Origin: Ettlia oleoabundans
Taxonomy: Eukaryota; Chlorophyta; Chlorophyceae; Chlamydomonadales
Length of the DNA stretch: 17,275 nt
Assembly (NCBI GenBank): GCA_019693395.1
Contig: JAAMXP010002826.1
Span: forward strand, 1 to 17,275
Direction of reading: 5' to 3'
The notes below the pieces were generated by a model. The model was not told the origin of the DNA, did no database searches, and worked only from the letters and a program-made list of their open reading frames with translations. Below are positions 10,270 to 17,275 of the stretch, in pieces (positions within the stretch are counted from its first letter, which is position 1; every line of letters begins with the position of its first letter). Made by a program: the position numbers and the translations under genes.

Positions 10270-13200
10270 GTGTACCCAGAGGCGGAGGCAAACCAGCAGC
10301 AGCAGCCACCACTGCAGACAGAATGGCAGGGCCATAACCAGGCCTGGAATGAAGACCAGGCTCCGGATGGCGAGAATGCGTCGCTGGCACCTCAGCAGGA
10401 GCAGGGGCAGCAGGGCTGGCAGCCAGAGGGTGTACAGGAGGCAGCCCCTCCACCCACCGAACATCAAGCCTGGCACTCCGGCACGGTAGCTGCAGCAGCG
10501 GAGCCCGCACCCCAGCTGGATCAGTGGCAGGCGGAGCAGCCGTGGCAGCCGGGGCCGCCCACAGGGACCGCAGCAATGCACCAACCGCAGCAGCCTTGGC
10601 AGCCACCTGCCACAACAGAACCCGACGCCGCTCAACAGCTGTTGGTCGCTGGTGCCGCCATGCCCCACCCGCCGCCGCCTCAGCCCCAGCAGCAGCAGCA
10701 CCAGGTGCCGGCTGTGTTCCAGCCATTCGTCCCCCAGCAGCAGCCTGCTGGCGGAACTTCCGCTGGAGCGCCCCAGCCCCAGCCTTTCGTGCCGCAAATG
10801 CTGGGGCAGGGTGGCATGCTGGAGGTACCACCCGCAGGCATGCAGTCCGAGCCAGAACACCAGCACCAATACTATGGCACGTCTCCGTATGCAACATCTC
10901 CCCATGCCCAGCCGGCTGCCACACTCGGTGCTTATCTGGTCGCATCTGCCGCTGGTGCCACTTCCGCCGCCAGCCACAGCTACAGCCCACACGGGCGGCC
11001 TCCATTCCGCTTTGGCAAGCTGCTTTTTGGTGGTCGTCTGCTTGTTGCAGACCCTTCAGGCGAGTATTGACTGTAGCTGGTTATGTGATACCTCTAATTA
11101 CCTCCATGCACGCGCCGTCGCCTGCCACCCCATCCTACCCTGCTTCCCTGCCTGCCAAACTGCTGCTTGTGCCCTTCCTTGTGTCATGCGGCTCTGCTTG
11201 TGTCATCTTCTCCGTATCATCCTTACCTAATTCCACCTTTCTTGCAATGCATGCCTCACCGCAGGGCGGCTGCAGCTGCACAGCATTGCACAAGCTCCTG
11301 CAGATATGATGCAGCCGCTGCCCGGCGCATCCACCACCAGCATGGATTCCTTGCTGCGCTTGATGGAGAGCTTCCCGGGACCCCTGGGCAGCGCCGTCAG
11401 CAAGGACATGGTGAGCTTGCTGACAACGAGGTGCTGCTCACAGAGGGACGGGAGAGTAGCGGAGGACCAGCGGCAGCTTGCTGCAGCTGGTGTCACGCCT
11501 GAGGCGGTCGCTTCTGCTTGTAACAATGCTGCACGCTTTCCACCTCTTCCAGTGACACCTTTCCTTTGCTGTTCGCTGTGCATTTGGAGAGGACGGTATC
11601 ACTGCAGCTCACGCCATCCACCCATGCCTGCCGATCTAAGTTGCTAGTATAAGTTATCGTGTTCGCCTACTGTCTTACCTCATCCTTCCCATCCAGGTGG
11701 CCAAGTTCTGTGGCGAACAGGCCGAAACAGCCAGCGTCACAGTGCCAGATCATGCCTCGACTGCTCGTGGCGGCAGTGGCGCATCCGATAACTCTGCACA
11801 GCGCATCCTATGGTCAGTTCTGCGTGTGCTTGCCCAGCATCAGGGCAAGATCTGCAGCGCACCATACGTCCCCCGCTCTTCTGCAGCTGCTGCAGCAACT
11901 GGTGGCAGCAAGCAGCCAGAAGCCAGCATCACTCCAGAAACGCAGCTGGCCTCGGTTCTATTGGAGGGCTGTGATACTGCCACCGCCGGTGTGAACGTGT
12001 TGCTGCCAGCGGCGGCGCCAGCGGTGGGTGCAGGGACTGCAGCTGCCCAGGTGCAGCAGCTTTTGCTGGAGGGGAGAAAGGCCGAGGCTTTACAGTAAGT
12101 GTTCAACCCTTCCCACATCTTTTCCTGCTGCTGGTGTAGCTGTCGCTGATTCCAGGGCTGCCAGGAATGTGCCTGCATCTTGCAATTATACCGTTGTACG
12201 CGTATGAACACACCTTGCTCCACCTTCCTCATGTCATGACAAGTCCTTCCCCCTCCTTATCTGCCATTGCAGGGCTGCGGTCGACAATCAGCTGTGGGGT
12301 GTGGCGCTTCTGTTGTCCCGCCTACTGGGCGAGGCTGCCGTCAGCACCACCACTGCCGCCATGGTGGAGCAGTCGGTGGCAGAAGCAGCTCCGCTGCAGA
12401 CCTTGCTGCTGCTGCTGGGCGGCGCGGCAGCTGAGAGACCACTGGCAGAAGCAGCACGGCGTGCTGCTGCAGCTGATGCAGCAGCGGCCATGCCGCCTCC
12501 GGGTCCCGCCGCTGGCCCTGGCTCGGTGCCGGGAACTTTCTACCCAGGCTCCCAGGCTGCTGGGGGAGGCAGCGGCGGAGGTTGTAGTACCATTGCAGAC
12601 TGGCGGCACCACCTGGCAATGATGACTGCCAACCGCACGCCAGGGGACGAGGCCGCCATGATCATGCTGGGCAGCCAGCTGCTGGCTTCAGGGCAGCTTC
12701 TTCCCGCCCACATCTGCTTAACTCTTGCTGGGGCCGCTATCCAGCCCTGGGATCTTGCGGCAGCATCCGCAGCTGGCTCGCCGACACCAGCCAGCCTGGC
12801 AGCTGCTTCTGGGCTGCCTGCCGCAGGTGCTGCGAGTGCTGCGGCCCCCGGCAGCGCCAGCAAAGCGGGCACGGGTGCGCCCCATGTGCTGCCAGTGCCA
12901 ATAGTTCTTGTGGGTGCTGACGCGGTGGGAACGCCACGCAGCTGCTCCCAGATGCAGCACATACTTGCCACAGAAGTCTACGTATGGAGCCGAGCAGCAG
13001 GTGAGCGCTGGCATGGGGCATGGGCCTTGGTGCAGACGATAGGGCATTTCCTCATTTCCCCTATAAGTCGGACTGCTAAGACCGGCGCCTTGCCTGTGGC
13101 CTGCCGTGAGTGGTGATGGCGCGCTGGATGTGGTCACATGTGGCTGTATGCCTTTGTCAGCCATTAACCTTTCCTGATCCATGTGTGATCGGTGTTGGTT

Positions 13201-16002
13201 GCCGTGAGCAGCAACGGGCGTTGCTTCCTCCTGTTGTTATGCAGGCAGCACCCCTTCTGCGCAGCCGCAGCAGTTCCTGCCAGTGGTGCCCTACAAGCTG
13301 CTGCACGCCTATGCATTGGCCGAGCTGGGCCTGGTGCAGGCGGCCATGGCCTATTGCCAGAGCATCAGCGGCACATTGCAGGTGGGTGACAGTGGCGCAA
13401 AGCGATGGTACAAGCGAACTGGCCATTTTCATGCTTCTATAGCAGCTGGTGCTTCTGTTGTAGGCGACATGCGTTGCTGGATGCGTATCATGCTGCGATA
13501 GCATGCATGCTATAGGCACTCTCATGCTCAATCAAGTTGCTGCCGTGTGTGTCTTGTACTTGTGTGGTGTCTTTTACTGCAGACATTGGCGGGCAAGGTG
13601 CCACCAGGCCTGTTAGTGTGCCGCGCTGTCGCCGCTGACTTCCACGACCGCCTGCAGCAGTATGCAACGGTAAGTTTGATGGCTGAGGCTGCGGTGTGTG
13701 ACTGGAGGGTAGGCGCATGCTGGAGTATCAGAACTACGTGTTTCTGGGGAGTCTATGTGTCTGCCCAATGTTGTTTGTGTGCCATGCATGGTAACAAGCA
13801 AACCACCCGTGGTGTTTGACCCTTTTGCGGCTGCTATTAAATGTGCGGTGTCACGCAGGGTCAGAAGTTGTCTCTGGGCTCCAGCTTCAGTGCGGGCGCG
13901 CTGGTCAGCAGCATGGGCAAGTGGCTGGACAGGGGCCTCTCAGCCATGCTGGGCGGTGGCGGAGGCAGCGAAGCAGGCAAGTGCCGACAAACCATAGGCT
14001 ATGTCAAGCGCTTAGGTGGCCAATCTGCACAATTGCAAGTACTGCTCCTCCATCAGGCCATATGAAGAATGTAAAGCTATGTGTCCCATCAACGCTGGCC
14101 CAGAGACAGCTTTGAAGACACCCTTTGAAGAATGTATAAGAAGCTGACATTGATTTCCTTCCTTGTAGGCTCCGAGCATGGGCGGCATTCGCGGCGCCCC
14201 AGCCACTCCCGCAACCCCAGCACTAGCAGCATGGAAGGAGTAAAGGTGGGATTGCTTTTTAATGCATGGAAGTCAGCACACCATGGTCCGCCGACTGTCC
14301 GCAGGGGTCGCTGTATTGCTGCAGATTGACTTGCATCAGCTGAATGCAGGTATGCCTGATTCATTTGGTGGTTAAAAGTGCGTTCTTCACTCAGGTGTAT
14401 CAAGTGTGCCCCTTTCCCTTCCGCAGGAGGGAGCCAGACGCAGCGCCAGCAGCTGCAGCTTGCAAGGTGCGGCGGCAGTCGATGGTGGGGCATCAGCGCA
14501 GTCAAGTGCGCATCTGGCGCCGGCAGCGTCGGATGATGGCGGCAGGAAGGGCGGGCTGTTCCACAAAGTCAGCTCCATCACAAGCCTGCTGAAGAGCAAG
14601 TGAGTGTCTGCATGCAGTGAGGCTCAAATTGCATCAGAGAAAGCAAGAGGAATGGCACGTTTAGCGGATTTGTTACAGCGGTAGTGTCGCAAAGCAGCGC
14701 TTCACTCAACTGCCGTAGTATTGTGCGAGCAGCAGAACAGCAGAGACAGGCGTTTCCTTCTCAATTGATTTGGTTTTGCAGTGCACCCCCGATTTGTTGT
14801 CACCAAGGTTACTCTTCATCCTTGAATGTCTGCCCTTCTGCCGCATTTTTGCAGGCCCAAGGCCTCCACAGCAGCCCCAGGCGGGGCTGAAACACAGCTT
14901 TCAGAACCAGAGAACGTCTTCTACTACGATCATGAGCTGAAAATGTGGAGGGAGCGGGGTGTAGAACCGCCACCAGCGCAAGAGGTGAGGCCATACAACA
15001 CCTGCCAGTGTTGTGGTGTCTGCGGCTTCAAGAATGCGAGTGTAATTGTTGTGCAGCAGGTTTATCCTTTGATTGATGTTGATGTTTACCAGCTTGACAG
15101 CAGCAGATCATCAGCATATGAACCATAATTCTTAGCCATGCCACTCCTGATGTTGTTCCCTATTGCAGCCTCTGGCGCCTCCGCCAACGGCCGCATGGCA
15201 GCAGCCGCCCACCGCCAGCAGTACATCAGCTCTGCCCGTCGTTGTAGGCGCTTCTTCTCAGCCGCCCACACAGGGCACGGCAGTGTCAGCACTAGCACGG
15301 TCCTCCCTTGGCTCACGTTACGCCTTGGCCGGAAACTATGCTGCACAACAGACTGCTGGACAGGCCCAAAGTGTCAACGGGCTGCTACCAGCAGCTGGTG
15401 CTGAGGTGGGTGGCCCCCCTGCTTCAGGCACTCGGCAACCAATCGCCAGCTTTAGCACGCAGCAATTAGTTGCAGGTGCACATACTCCAATGACTCCTGC
15501 TGGGGCCAGCGGGCGGTTGCCACCTATGCATCCAGTGGCTGCTGCACACGTACTGCCTGTTGGTGGCTACGCGGCGCAGCCAGCAGCAGCTGACATATCC
15601 CCCGCCATAAATGCTACAATGGGTGGCCAACAGCCAGCAGCCGTCCCAGCCAACCCAGCAGTGCATACTCAGAGGTTGCTACAGGTGTGGCGCCCTGGCA
15701 GCCAGCCCGTGCACCGGTCAGACAGCTACCCTAGCGGTGTGCTGCATGTTGTAGAGCCTGCTGCTGTGGGAGAGAAATTGGCAGCCAGCGCCCAGACCGC
15801 ACCACTGCACATCTCCGCCACCCGCCGCTATAGCAGCGATTCTGCCAGCGCAGGCTTTCAGCCCGGCATGCAGTTTGCACCGCAGGGCCACGGCGGAGCG
15901 CATGGCCCGCTGCCGCCTGTGACCCAGGGGCAGGTATCTGCAGCACCCGGTGCAATCCAGCAGATGAGTGAACCCGGCTTTGCAAACTCTCAGCTCCACT
16001 GA
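3975..16002 (+). CDS. SEC16: Sec16 homologue, COPII / ER-exit-site scaffold (14 exons, 3070 aa)
   Basis: Exons: 3975-6303, 6526-8153, 8458-8691, 8866-11059, 11265-11410, 11697-12094, 12273-13000, 13245-13381, 13583-13669, 13859-13976, 14169-14245, 14427-14599, 14855-14984, 15169-16002. Their sum is 9213 nt, with an intact frame and a TGA stop. Sec16 binds Sec23, Sec13 and other COPII parts at ER exit sites and controls coat assembly. Residues 1-2100 are low-complexity: Ala/Pro/Ser-rich to ~776, then Gln/Trp-rich, with acidic-aromatic motifs DDAALFDEL (~778) and EEPDSFFDSLG (~1019). A Trp-rich motif opens exon 4 (1401-1427). The central domain spans ~2101-2670: GRPPFRFGKLLFGGRLLV, then SMDSLLRLMESFPGPLG, LWGVALLLSRLLGE (2317 on), WRHHLAMMTANRT (2420 on), AHICLTLAG, LVGAD, TEVYVWSRA and VPYKLLHAYALAELG (2566 on). 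A Ser/Arg linker follows, then FYYDHELKMW and PLAPPPTAAW. ATG 3975 is the first in-frame Met; the true N-terminus and the low-complexity exon borders are the weak points. It is longer than the yeast, plant and human proteins (roughly 1300-2400 residues). Confidence 0.93.
6690..7220 (+). repeat. Exon 2 Gln-rich segment with spaced Trp
   Basis: Dense CAG codons encode a Gln-rich stretch of Sec16 in which Trp recurs every 5-30 residues in contexts such as EWQQ, QWQQ, DWQQ, DWQP and SWQQ. His and Pro are the other common residues. No folded domain is expected. The same pattern returns in exon 4, which suggests expansion from shared short units. Confidence 0.8.
8875..8958 (+). other. Trp/Tyr-rich motif of Sec16 (WYDESG...DGWRYWWDP..QQW)
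   Basis: This encodes residues ~1401-1428, the first residues of exon 4. It has seven Trp and three Tyr in 27 residues, set among disordered sequence, so it is probably a short folded or binding element. It recalls the GW.YDP.TGQWY-type element before the central domain of land-plant Sec16 proteins; that comparison is from memory and is inference. Here it lies ~700 residues before the central domain because the Gln/Trp region intervenes. Confidence 0.6.
9463..9507 (+). repeat. (CAG)11-CAT-(CAG)3 polyglutamine tract
   Basis: In-frame CAG codons encode 11 Gln, one His and 3 Gln at residues ~1597-1611 of Sec16. It is the longest pure trinucleotide run in the window. The interrupting CAT may stabilise the array. 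Length variation between strains is likely. Confidence 0.95.
9880..10620 (+). repeat. Exon 4 WQ-repeat region
   Basis: Sec16 residues ~1736-1982 contain WQ dipeptides in contexts PWQQ, LWQP, PWQP, GWQA, EWQY, HWQA, AWQA, QWQA, EWQG, GWQP, QWQA, PWQP and PWQP, separated by Gln/Pro/Ala spacers of about 8-30 residues. Four more occur earlier in exon 4 and about six in exon 2. This is a degenerate short repeat, not a known domain. Confidence 0.75.
10246..10269 (+). repeat. (CAG)8 polyglutamine tract
   Basis: Eight in-frame CAG codons encode Sec16 residues ~1858-1865, between DQE and VYPEAEA. It is a second pure run inside the WQ-repeat region. Confidence 0.95.
10975..13976 (+). other. Region encoding the conserved Sec16 central (ACE1, Sec13-binding) domain
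   Basis: Parts of exons 4-10 encode residues ~2101-2666. A beta-blade-like segment (SPHGRPP, FGGRLLV) comes first, then helical repeats from SMDSLLRLM onward. In yeast, ACE1 of Sec16 pairs with Sec13 by donating a blade and then an alpha-solenoid. Strong anchor points are LWGVALLL, WRHHLAMMTANRT, AHICLTLAG, IVLVGAD, TEVYVW and YKLLHAYALAELG...AMAYCQSI. An Ala/Ser/Gly-rich insertion of about 50 residues splits AHICLTLAGAAIQPW (Trp 2469) from IVLVGAD (Ile 2520). Confidence 0.85.
11060..11264 (+). other. GC-AG intron in SEC16 (exon 4 to 5)
   Basis: The donor is TCAG|GCGAGT and the acceptor CCGCAG|GG. Exon 4 ends in phase 1, and the two leading G bases of exon 5 complete a Gly codon, joining LLVADPSG to RLQLHSIAQ in the central domain. 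The exon 4 frame meets a stop (TGA) at 11068-11070, so splicing is needed. No nearby GT donor keeps both the conserved FGGRLLV motif and the phase. Confidence 0.8.
13977..14168 (+). other. GC-AG intron in SEC16 (exon 10 to 11)
   Basis: The donor GCAG|GCAAGT is a consensus GC donor; the acceptor is CTTGTAG|GC. The phase-1 remainder G plus GC makes Gly, joining GGGGGSEA to SEHGRHSRRPS. The overlapping GT at 13981 leaves phase 2 and leads to an early in-frame TAG in the next exon, so the GC border is required by the frame. Confidence 0.8.
14904..14984 (+). other. Sec16 C-terminal conserved motif (FYYD..LK.W)
   Basis: Exon 13 encodes ENVFYYDHELKMWRERG at residues ~2769-2785, followed by VEPPPAQE and, across the next splice, PLAPPPTAAW. 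This matches the ENKFYYD..LK.WVE.G..PP pattern near the C-terminus of plant and animal Sec16 proteins, just before their Pro-rich tail. It confirms the link between the helical-domain exons and the last exon. Confidence 0.85.
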
Positions 16003-16065
16003 CCTATATTGGTTTTTGCTGTTGTCTTTTCTATTGTATCCGTTGCTGTACGCGAACTTACAGCT

Positions 16066-16070
16066 TGTAA
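16066..16070 (+). terminator. TGTAA polyadenylation signal of SEC16
   Basis: TGTAA lies 64 nt after the SEC16 stop codon in a T-rich 3' flank, the usual placing in green algae. A second TGTAA at 16138-16142 is a weaker alternative. Cleavage would be expected about 10-20 nt further on. Confidence 0.55.
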
Positions 16071-16255
16071 AGCATGTCGCCTGCATTCCGCTAAGTCGAT
16101 CAAGAAGGTTGGGCTGGTAGCAGCGGATTGGGTGAGATGTAAGAGCAGCAGACTGGGCTGGCGCCCGAAGTAGCGCTGCAGATCTGCAAGTGACCCGCCG
16201 CAGATGCAGGGCTTGTCCTGGTGCATGCAAGCAACCGTGGGTTGTTTATTATTAC

Positions 16256-16334
16256 TTAGGGAGAAGGCATGTTTAAGGCCCATCAAAAGAAGGTTGTGCA
16301 AGGCAGCACAGCCATCCAGGGCATTTGAGGGAAG
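16256..16334. repeat. Direct repeat, copy 1 (proximal)
   Basis: It begins TTAGGG, then after four less-matched bases is identical to copy 2 from 16265 to 16334 (70 of 70 bases by eye). Copy 2 reaches the window edge, so the end of homology is unknown. The offset is a constant 941 bp. A string starting AGGCATGTTTAAGGCCCATC marks it. Confidence 0.95.
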
Positions 16335-16615
16335 CAGAATGATGTGATGGTAGACAGAGAAGGGGTGGGAGAAGGTGGGCTTTGCTGGCTGGGTGTGGGA
16401 GTGCATGCGACACGGCGGGCGACCTTGCGCGAGCCGCGCGCATGCACCCAACACCATGTTTAGCTCACCTGCTTGGGGTGCAGGAGCTTCCAGCTGCTCA
16501 TCATCCATGCTGCCCGCACATAAGCATTGAAAAAGGAAGGTGCCAGTTGTGGTGAGCATGGCTGGCAAGTGTGCATTGACTGGAGGCAGTGCAGCGACGG
16601 CACGGGCGCTCGGGC

Positions 16616-16733
16616 GCCACGGTGACTCGTGCAGACAACATCCACAGCGGTACCTGCCCATTGCTGTGTGCTGCCAGCTGCGTTACTGGGGTGTGGACGT
16701 TGTCGGCACCCCTGGTGGAAGAAGTCGGCACCC
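16616..16733. repeat. Tandem duplication, unit A
   Basis: It pairs with unit B at about 16783-16899. The shared core includes CATTGCTGTGTGCTGCCAGC and GGTGTGGACGTTGTCGGCAC. The offset is 167 bp at the left and 166 bp at the right because of a one-base indel. Divergence is low but clear, and the spacer between units is about 50 bp. Confidence 0.85.
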
Positions 16734-16782
16734 ATCCGAATCTGCTGGAATGTCAGCAAATGTGGTTCCACACTACTAGCAT

Positions 16783-16899
16783 GCCACTGTGACTCTTGCC
16801 GACGACATCCACAACGGTACCAGGCATTGCTGTGTGCTGCCAGCTGCGTCACCGGGGTGTGGACGTTGTCGGCACCCCTGGTGGAAGTCGTCACACCCG
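16783..16899. repeat. Tandem duplication, unit B
   Basis: Second unit of the 166-167 bp period repeat. It starts at GCCAC..GTGACTC as unit A does and ends after CCCCTGGTGGAAG. Since 166 is not a multiple of three, the duplication cannot preserve one reading frame across both units, which argues against a protein repeat. Confidence 0.85.
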
Positions 16900-17149
16900 T
16901 ACCGCTCTCACGCACCGCCGCCAGCACCCAACACAACCCACCTGGCCCCACCCCCCCAACCTCAGGCCCCTCAGCCCACCTGAATCAGCCAGCCAGAAAT
17001 GAGCAAGCATGATGGCCTCCTACGCGCCCAGCAATGCAAGCACAGCACACCGGCACGCATGCCGCCATGCGGGCGCAACGTCATTGCCGCCGCTCCCTAA
17101 CAGTTTATGAACTCAACTATTTCTGTTTACATTATGTAGTGTAGTTTAC

Positions 17150-17202
17150 TTTTAGGGTATAGGTTTTAGAGGTTTTAGGTTTTAGGGTTTAGGGGTTTAG
17201 GG
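17150..17202 (+). repeat. Degenerate interstitial telomere-like tract
   Basis: About 53 bp made of TTTTAGGG, TATAGG, TTTTAGAGG, TTTTAGG, TTTTAGGG, TTTAGGGG and TTTAGGG. TTTTAGGG (Chlamydomonas type) and TTTAGGG (Chlorella and plant type) are known green-lineage telomere units. The G-rich strand runs left to right, the orientation expected if the chromosome end lies to the right. The tract is followed directly by copy 2 of the direct repeat. Confidence 0.85.
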
Positions 17203-17275
17203 TAGAGGCATGTTTAAGGCCCATCAAAAGAAGGTTGTGCAAGGCAGCACAGCCATCCAGGGCATTTGAGGGAAG
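17197..17275. repeat. Direct repeat, copy 2 (distal, runs off the window)
   Basis: It starts with the last TTAGGG of the telomere-like tract. Positions 17206-17275 are identical to 16265-16334, up to the last base of the window. It may continue as a further full unit. Confidence 0.95.

Larger units (their letters stand above)
16003..17275. other. Gene-free 3' flank, probably subtelomeric
   Basis: After a short SEC16 3' UTR no convincing gene is seen on either strand. Open frames here are short, overlap on both strands and do not resemble known proteins. The stretch holds two copies of a direct repeat 941 bp apart, a diverged tandem duplication and a degenerate telomere-like tract, described separately. 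It is less CAG-rich than the gene, and its far right is partly AT-rich. Confidence 0.65.

Noticed and set aside
7080..11005. Minus-strand frames at 7080-7775, 9443-9862 and 10043-11005, and a + frame at 9215-10489
   Set aside because: All are shadows of the repeat-rich SEC16 exons 2 and 4; they are poly-Leu, poly-Ala or Arg/Ser/Gln products of the CAG run in other frames.
16460..16951. Minus-strand frame of 163 codons with an exon-like end (CAG|GTGAGC near 16470)
   Set aside because: It spans the 166-bp tandem duplication, whose two units are read in different frames within it, and matches no family I know. It is more likely repeat DNA than a gene.
1..17275. CRISPR arrays, tRNA or rRNA genes, bacterial operons and intact transposase or reverse transcriptase genes
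   Set aside because: None seen. The repeats present are trinucleotide runs, a two-unit tandem and a two-copy direct repeat, and the genes are intron-rich and eukaryotic.

Overview
The window looks like nuclear DNA of a green alga (core Chlorophyta). It is GC-rich, and its genes are cut by many short introns (about 150-380 nt) that mostly end in TGCAG. CAG/GCA trinucleotide runs are dense, a TGTAA box of the green-algal polyadenylation type lies just past the second gene, and a degenerate TTTTAGGG/TTTAGGG tract of the green-algal telomere type lies near the right end. I cannot fix the genus from sequence alone.

Two protein genes lie head to tail on the + strand, both rebuilt here by matching splice-site phase. 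(1) Positions 1 to 3095 hold the 3' part of a 5'-nucleotidase-family ectoenzyme gene. It has the 5'-nucleotidase C-terminal domain, followed by a discoidin / F5/8-C or fucolectin-like carbohydrate-binding domain, and it runs off the left edge. (2) Positions 3975 to 16002 hold a complete, very long SEC16 homologue, the scaffold of COPII assembly at ER exit sites. Fourteen exons join to 9213 nt with no frame break and predict 3070 residues. The N-terminal two thirds (about residues 1-2100) is low-complexity: Ala/Pro/Ser-rich in exon 1, and Gln-rich with regularly placed Trp in exons 2 and 4. The conserved Sec16 central domain (about 2101-2670) and the C-terminal FYYD...W motif (about 2767-2793) are clear.

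Three of the 20 introns modelled use GC-AG rather than GT-AG borders, and in two of them the reading phase requires the GC donor.

Right of SEC16 (16003 to 17275) I see no credible gene. The stretch looks subtelomeric. A sequence of at least 70 identical bases occurs at 16265-16334 and again at 17206-17275, 941 bp apart, and each copy directly follows a TTAGGG. Between them are a diverged tandem duplication of 166-167 bp period and a degenerate telomere-like tract. This could be the inner edge of an undescribed subtelomeric repeat array starting about 250 bp after the SEC16 stop codon.

The two genes have no obvious shared pathway beyond the secretory route: the nucleotidase-type protein is probably secreted, and SEC16 organises the sites where secretory cargo leaves the ER.
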